From Takifugu bimaculatus (lineage: Eukaryota; Chordata; Actinopteri; Tetraodontiformes; Tetraodontidae), in the NCBI GenBank assembly GCA_004026145.2, contig CP034996.1:4193081-4257080 (forward strand): a stretch of 64,000 nucleotides of DNA, read 5' to 3'. Below are positions 58,087-64,000 of this stretch, in pieces (positions within the stretch are counted from its first letter, which is position 1; each line of letters opens with the position of its first letter). Below the pieces are notes generated by a model. That model made no database searches. It had not been told where the DNA came from and saw only the letters and a program-made list of their open reading frames with translations. Position numbers and translations under genes: made by a program.

Positions 58087-61000
58087 CTCTCTAACGTACA
58101 ATGCCAAAGAGATCAGGTTCCTCCTGAAGGAAGACATAGTCATTGAAACCAAGTGGACGGTTGAATGGATCATTATTGATCCTGAAAGCTTTACAGGTAA
58201 CCAAGTAAAGATTAATTTCCATTTATTTTTATTTTTTACGGCATACAGTCCTGGAGCTTGTTGGGGACTTTCAGTGTACTGGATGCTGTTGATACATGCA
58301 GAGAAGTTGTTTTCCCCAGAGCCTGAGCCTTCAGACTGGCTGCAGCTCCAACCAGACTGACAGTCATAACTTCATCACTTGTGTCTGAACTCTGGCTTTG
58401 ACCAACAGAGAATGGTGAGTGGGAGATCATCCACCGACCCGCCAAGAGAAACACCTACAAACACATTCCCATGGAGAGCAACAAGCATCAGGACACCACC
58501 TTCTACCTGGTCATCAGACGCAAACCTCTCTTCTACGTGGTCAACATCATCATCCCCTACGTGCTCATCTCCTTCCTGGCCTCGCTGGTCTACTACCTGC
58601 CCACAGACAGTCAGTGCAGAGTCACAGAACGTATTGAAGCCAGCATCAGGCAGATGAACAGTCTGGGACCTTTTCAGAATCACAACTACATGAACTGAGT
58701 TAACCTTCAGCAGCACCCAAAGAATCAGACATTATAGCTGAATATCACGTCAGCATGGGACAACACAGCTAATAAAGCAGCAAACATCGGTAGTGGGCGG
58801 AGCTGAGGGGCCGCCATTAATCGAGAAACATTAATTAGCTCCCCAACAGATTTTTGAATATATTTTAAAAAGGATAATAAAAATGTGTGTGTGTGTAGGT
58901 GGTGAGAAGATGACACTGTCCATCTCGGTGCTGCTCGCTCAGTCTGTCTTCCTACTCTTGATCTCTCAAAGGCTCCAGAAACATCCACGTCCGTTCCACT
59001 TATTGTGAAGTAGGTAAACGCACCATTTACTCCACATCACTTTAACTCTGAATCAGATATATTCTGCTTCTCCAAACTATATCTACATTAGGGCTGCAGA
59101 ACCAGGTGACAACCGGCTGAGATTTAAAAAATGGAAAACATCTGAGTGTGTTTGTGTGTTGAAGATATTTGATGTTCATCATGGTGGTGGTGACGGTGGT
59201 GGTGCTGAACTGTGTGGTCGTCCTCAACCTCCACTTCAGGACGCCGAGCACGCACGTCATGTCTGAGTGGACCAAACAGGTAAGACACACACATCCTGTT
59301 GTCCCTTTGTTGAACAGATGAACATCAGGATATATGAACATGTGACTGAATAACATATGAAAGAGGATATATGAACATGTGACTGAATAACATATGAAAG
59401 AGGATATATGAACCTATGACTTAATAACATATGAAAGAGGATATATGAACATGTGACTGAATAACATATGAAAGAGGATATATGAACCTATGACTTAATA
59501 ACATATGAAAGAGGATATATGAACATGTGACTGAATAACATATGAAAGAGGATATATGAACCTATGACTTAATAACATATGAAAGAGGATATATGAACAT
59601 GTGACTGAATAACATATGAAAGAGGATATATGAACCTATGACTTAATAACATATGAAAGAGGATATATAAACATGTGACTTAATAACATGAAAGAGGATA
59701 TATGAACATGTGACTTAATAACATGAAAGAGGATATATGAACATGTGACTTAATAACATATGAAAGAGGATATATGAACATATGACTTAATAACATGAAA
59801 GAGGATATATGAACATATGACTCAATAACATATGAAAGAGGATATATGAACCTATGACTTGATAACATATGAAAGAGGATATATGAACATATGACTTAAT
59901 AACATATGAAAGAGGATATATGAACATGTGACTTAATAACATGAAAGAGGATATATGAACATATGACTTATAACATATGAAAGGGGATATATGAACATAT
60001 GACTTAATAACATATGAAAGAGGATATATGAACATGTGACTGAATAACATATGAAAGAGGATATATGAACATGTGACTTAATAACATGAAAGAGGATATA
60101 TGAACATATGACTTATAACATATGAAAGAGGATATATGAACATATGACTTAATAACATATGAAAGAGGATATATGAACATGTGACTTAATAACATATGAA
60201 AGAGGAAATATGAACATGTGACTTAATAACATATGAAAGAGGATATATGAACATGTGACTTAATAACATATGAAAGAGGATATATGAACATATGACTTAA
60301 TAACATATGAAAGAGGAAATATGAACATGTGACTTAATAACATATGAAAGAGGATATATGAACATGTGACTTAATAACATGAAAGAGGATATATGAACAT
60401 ATGACTTATAACATATGAAAGAGGATATATGAACATGTGATTTTTCCACTATAACACACACACATACACACATCAGTATCAGTGTTCCAAATCCTGTTTT
60501 CTTTTTCTGCCAGCTCTTCCTCCAGCGATTACCCCTCATCTTGCGCATGTCCCTTCCTGCTGAGGCAGAGCCGTACTGGGATGGAGCGTTACCGTGGCGA
60601 TCCAGCTCAGTGGGCTCCATTGCCTCGGCTGAGGAGTACGACAGTGTGAAGTCCCGCAGTGAGCTGATGTTTGAGAAACAGTCTGGGAGACACGGACTGG
60701 TGACCCCAGTCACACACGCTGCCAGGACGTTTCCAGAAACATTTAAACACATGAGATATAGAAGCATCAGTAGCTTCATTTGAGTTCTGAGCTTTGGTGT
60801 CTGTGTGGAGCTGTGAAACCACAAGAAGAGGGAGGAGCCATCAGCTGTACGCAGAGATCAAGCCGGCTGTGGATGGAGCCACTACATCATTAAACACATG
60901 CGCAACAAGAACGACGACAATGAGCTCAGAGGGTTCAAACAGAGTCCTCAACCCAAAGTCTGATTTAAAAAGATCAAAAGTGGCGTAAATGTCTGGTCCT

Positions 61001-61188
61001 GACAGGAGAAGGATAACTGGAGCGGCATCGCTCATACAGTAGACCCACTCTGCCTCTTCCTGGTTACCCCGGTGATGACCTTTGGCACCGTAATCATCTT
61101 TCTGAGGGGAATCTGTAACCAACCTCCTCATCTGCCCTTCAAAGGAGCCCCGCATGACTCCAGAGAGGAGAACCCACGCCTGCTGTGA
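58087..61188 (+). pseudogene. chrnd: chrnd-B, nicotinic receptor delta subunit, 5'-truncated pseudogene
   Basis: Exons: 58087-58196, 58409-58609, 58899-59009, 59165-59279, 60514 to about 60699, about 60827-60924, 61006-61188. It has the same M2 frameshift, the same loss after PAVDGA (near 60880) and the same CT donor (60925) as unit A. It reads YWDGALPW where unit A has a stop. The M1 cysteine of the conserved Pro-Cys pair is Tyr here (IIIPYVLIS near 58559). The end of the fifth exon is uncertain. Confidence 0.87.
59327..60440 (+). repeat. 37-bp minisatellite in chrnd-B intron, about 30 units
   Basis: Same unit as 30340-31125 with a different mix of variants. The GAACCTATGAC form alternates with the GAACATGTGAC form in 59330-59650, a two-unit higher-order repeat not seen in unit A. 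Confidence 0.96.
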
Positions 61189-63114
61189 TGCACACACACA
61201 GCCAGGGCTTTTTCCATCGCCATCGCTTCTCTGGGGGAAATGTTGCATTTCTTTATCTTAATAACAGCAAATCTTTAGTTTGTTCTATAGGAGCTCCATA
61301 TGTTTAGTGTCAAAGACTTCTTAGATTGTGTTCATTGCTGGCACATAAAGAAAAATGCTTTGATTTTACTAAAGTGACACAAACCCATCTCAACACTGTT
61401 TTTTATATCCTCTATATTATTTTGCGTAGTCTGTGTAACTGTTGTGCTTTATTTCTGCTGGCTTCTTTAATGGGATGTAAACCAGCCTGACATAATACCA
61501 GTTGAGTGCTTTATTTGATGTTGCCAAAGGTTTAAAAACAGCCTGACAGAATAAGAAATTGTGAAAATTTAGAGGATGAATTATACCTGGTGGTATCTGA
61601 TCTTGAATGGCAAATTTTAGAGTATTTTATAGGGAAGTGAAATAATGTTTGGACCTCTTATCAGGCAAAGAGAAAGTTGTTAAGAACTGCTCTAAAAACA
61701 CCACCTCAGGGGGACTATATCCAAATCTCTCCGTTTACTGATGGGGCGTTGAAACGTCAATACGCGGATTCATACATTTAGAACTGGACGTTGCACCAGA
61801 ACTGGAAGCGCGGACTGATACATTTATAACGGCGGGTCCTGCTTCAGCCCTCCGGGGTTTAATAACAAAATACGAAAAATAAGGAAATTTTAATTTTGGA
61901 AACATTGTTGTCGGTTGTTCGACTTGCCGGCTTTCGCAAAATTGCTAAATACGCGCTAGCATGCATGTTTTAAGCTATGGTAGCGGTATATTTTACCATG
62001 CCCGCGCCCTATAATTCGGAGCGCCTGATGTATGTGTTAAATACAGAAATAGCACCCGTAACTGAGGCTGCACCTTTTAATACGGTGCGCCCTTTGGTCG
62101 CGAACATACGGTATATAGAAACATAGGGCACGTTTGTGCGTGATATCACTCCGCGTCTGCGCAACGACCACAACCTCCTATCTTTAGTATTGCTGCGCCA
62201 ACTGGTGGTCTTTTGGGTTGAGGATAACGGTGATCTATATGTAGCTATATGTAGCTATAGCGTCATTGGCCTCCACTCCAGCCACTCCTGGTAGTTCCTC
62301 AAAAACACTGAGTTTCTAGTGGATGCACAATCTGTGGAAGCCAACATAGAAACTTCTGAAGAGCCAAAGTTCTTGCAACAAAAATATAGTCCCCAATTAG
62401 GTTGTTTTGTTATCACACGACCCCGTCCCCATTATCTTAAGAGAATATAAAAGAATGAGTGGAGACAGAAGAGAGAATGAGACGTTTTTGGCGCGTGTCG
62501 CTCTTGATTTTGTGTTTATTTTTGCAGTAAACTTAAAGGAGGCCTTTTCACTTTATGTTTGATTCCATTTAAGCTGATATTCCATTCTTGACATCTTTAA
62601 ATTTACAGTATTCATGGGAGATTTATTTGGTCATTTTGCTTCTTTTTATTTCCTATTTCCCACATTTATTCATAGTTTTTATTAGACTGCAATAAATCCT
62701 ATAACATTGAACAGACTGACTAAAGTCAAATGACCTGCGGTTCCCACCGATAGCCGTCATTCTGATGGGTTTTTGCTGGCTGCAGCTGAAATATTCCAAT
62801 GCTCCATGTCACAGAGACAGTAAATACTAAACCCTAAAGATTCTGAAGGCATGATGTAAAATAGTAACGTATAATACAGACATTTGAAGAGACAATTAAG
62901 AGAATGTTTCCATGCTTCTAAGAGTGGCCGAGGAGCCATTTAGAACTTTATAAAGATGCATTGTGTGATACCAGGAACTAATTTAACTTCAAGGCGAAGC
63001 TGCTTCTGCTTTGTCGACCATCGACTGATCTCCTGAAAGTCCACAAGCGCTTTTTAAAAACTGAATTTTTCATCTATGGAGGGAGTAGACGGCAGATGTT
63101 TCCACAGATGCTCT
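61189..63114. other. Spacer between chrnd-B and NLR-C
   Basis: Matches 31877-33858. No gene recognised. Confidence 0.45.
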
Positions 63115-63352
63115 TCACCAGTGGTCAGTGAGTGATGCAGCAGATGAGCGGGAGTTGACTGGTTTCAACCAGCCATGACTCAATGTCTCCAGCCCATAGT
63201 GTGGATTCTCTACGAGATCAGACAGCAGCTTCACTCCTGAATCCTGCAGCTGGTTCCTACTCAGGTCCAGTTCTCTGAGATGGGAGGGATTGGACCTCAG
63301 CGCTGAGGCCAGAGAGTCACAGCTGATCTCTGATAAACTGCAGTCACTTAAT
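63115..63352 (-). CDS. NLR-C terminal LRR exon with longer C-terminal tail
   Basis: Same LRR as 33859-34039 but, after GLETL, it reads SHGWLKPVNSRSSAASL and stops at TGA 63117-63115. The change at CAACCAGCCATGACTC versus CAACCAGCTACTGTCTC in unit B removes the TAG. The frame is open over the 79 codons. Confidence 0.75.
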
Positions 63353-64000
63353 CTAAATAAAGAAGGGAAACTTTTATAAGGTTATAAGTGAAACCAGTAT
63401 TCATCTGAAAGGTTAATCAAAGGCATGATCTGTAAATATTTAATTTAGTTACAGGTTAAAAAATGATAGTAATACACAGTTCCAACCTCTCAGGTTTGCA
63501 CTGTTCCAAAGGAGAATATATATTGTTCTGGCCCTCACTCTTCCCAGGTTCTCCCACCTCTTTCCCTCCCATCTCATCATGGAGATCCAGCTCACCTGTG
63601 GCTCATCTTTAAAGGCACAACCTGTCTTAGATGACTTCCTGTCTCCCTCACCATCTCCCTCCTCGTTGGCTGGTGTCTACCAGGCACCCTCACCTAGTTT
63701 TGTCTAATTTTGGTTACCATCTGTGGGCTTTTTCATTGTCCTTAAATCAATTTATCATGAATAAGTGGTCCCCGTGTGGCCCTCCCTCCTGAAGGAACTG
63801 GGCACAACACACACACACTCAGAAAGTGTGAGGACCCTCGGATGGAATAATGGACATTTTTGAGAATGGTGTTTACCTCAGAGTTTCCAGTCGGCAGTTT
63901 GGATCCTGGAGAAAACCACAGAGCAGCTTCACTCCTGAATCCTGCAGCTGGTTCCCTATCAGGTCCAGTTCTCTGAGATGGGAGGGATTGGACCTCAGCG
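63318..64000. repeat. Tandem segmental duplication, start of unit C
   Basis: Third copy, cut by the window. It shows that the array continues to the right. Confidence 0.9.
63877..64000 (-). CDS. NLR-C LRR exon (cut by right edge)
   Basis: Matches 34571-34744 from its donor side; open as far as the window shows. It has no SINE at the position where unit A carries one. Confidence 0.8.

Larger units (their letters stand above)
34005..63317. repeat. Tandem segmental duplication, unit B
   Basis: Second copy, 29313 bp from its match point to that of unit C. It carries the same genes in the same order and strands as unit A. It lacks the Rex3, the SINE and the 1.7-kb segment. It has an hAT insertion, a shorter gypsy remnant, a shorter 22-bp minisatellite and a much longer GTGTGTCTCA array. 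Confidence 0.93.

Overview
The window is animal nuclear DNA, almost certainly from a teleost fish. The evidence is: FISNA-NACHT-LRR receptor genes with the fish-type split LRR exons of about 174 bp, a Rex3 (RTE-clade) LINE, a tRNA-derived SINE, an hAT element, GT-AG introns, and many micro- and minisatellites. Nothing bacterial (operon, CRISPR, rRNA) is present.

The layout is a large tandem segmental duplication. Unit A (about 1-34004), unit B (about 34005-63317) and the first 0.7 kb of unit C (63318-64000) are collinear. Each full unit holds, in the same order: (1) an NLRC3-like NLR gene on the minus strand; (2) a non-coding spacer with a 22-bp minisatellite; (3) the 3' part of rnf43 (plus), from mid PA domain through the transmembrane segment, RING-H2 finger and long tail; (4) decayed Ty3/gypsy pol remnants; (5) the 3' part of hpd (minus), carrying all three iron ligands; (6) the 3' part of chrnd, the nicotinic receptor delta subunit (plus); (7) a spacer leading into the next NLR. 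I found no 5' exons of rnf43, hpd or chrnd in either unit, so the amplified block looks like a mosaic of 3' gene fragments carried along with an NLR.

The two copies are damaged differently. NLR-A has an intact FISNA-NACHT exon, but its first LRR exon opens with a stop and its LRR exons carry extra bases. NLR-B has clean LRR exons but a frameshift late in the NACHT exon. rnf43-A is frameshifted in its large exon while rnf43-B is open. hpd-A is open while hpd-B has two frame-breaking deletions. chrnd shares at least two frame lesions and a lost splice donor in both copies, so it was already a pseudogene when the block duplicated; chrnd-A gained a further nonsense codon. Many lesions are single-base changes in short homopolymers, so assembly error must be excluded.

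Events after the duplication can be read directly. Only unit A has a Rex3 (11-bp target-site duplication) and a SINE (15-bp duplication, at an LRR splice donor). Only unit B has an hAT element (8-bp duplication) and about 0.9 kb missing from its gypsy remnant. Four minisatellite or simple-repeat arrays differ strongly in length between units. The receptors may act as cytosolic innate sensors; nothing in the sequence shows that the three passenger fragments work together.
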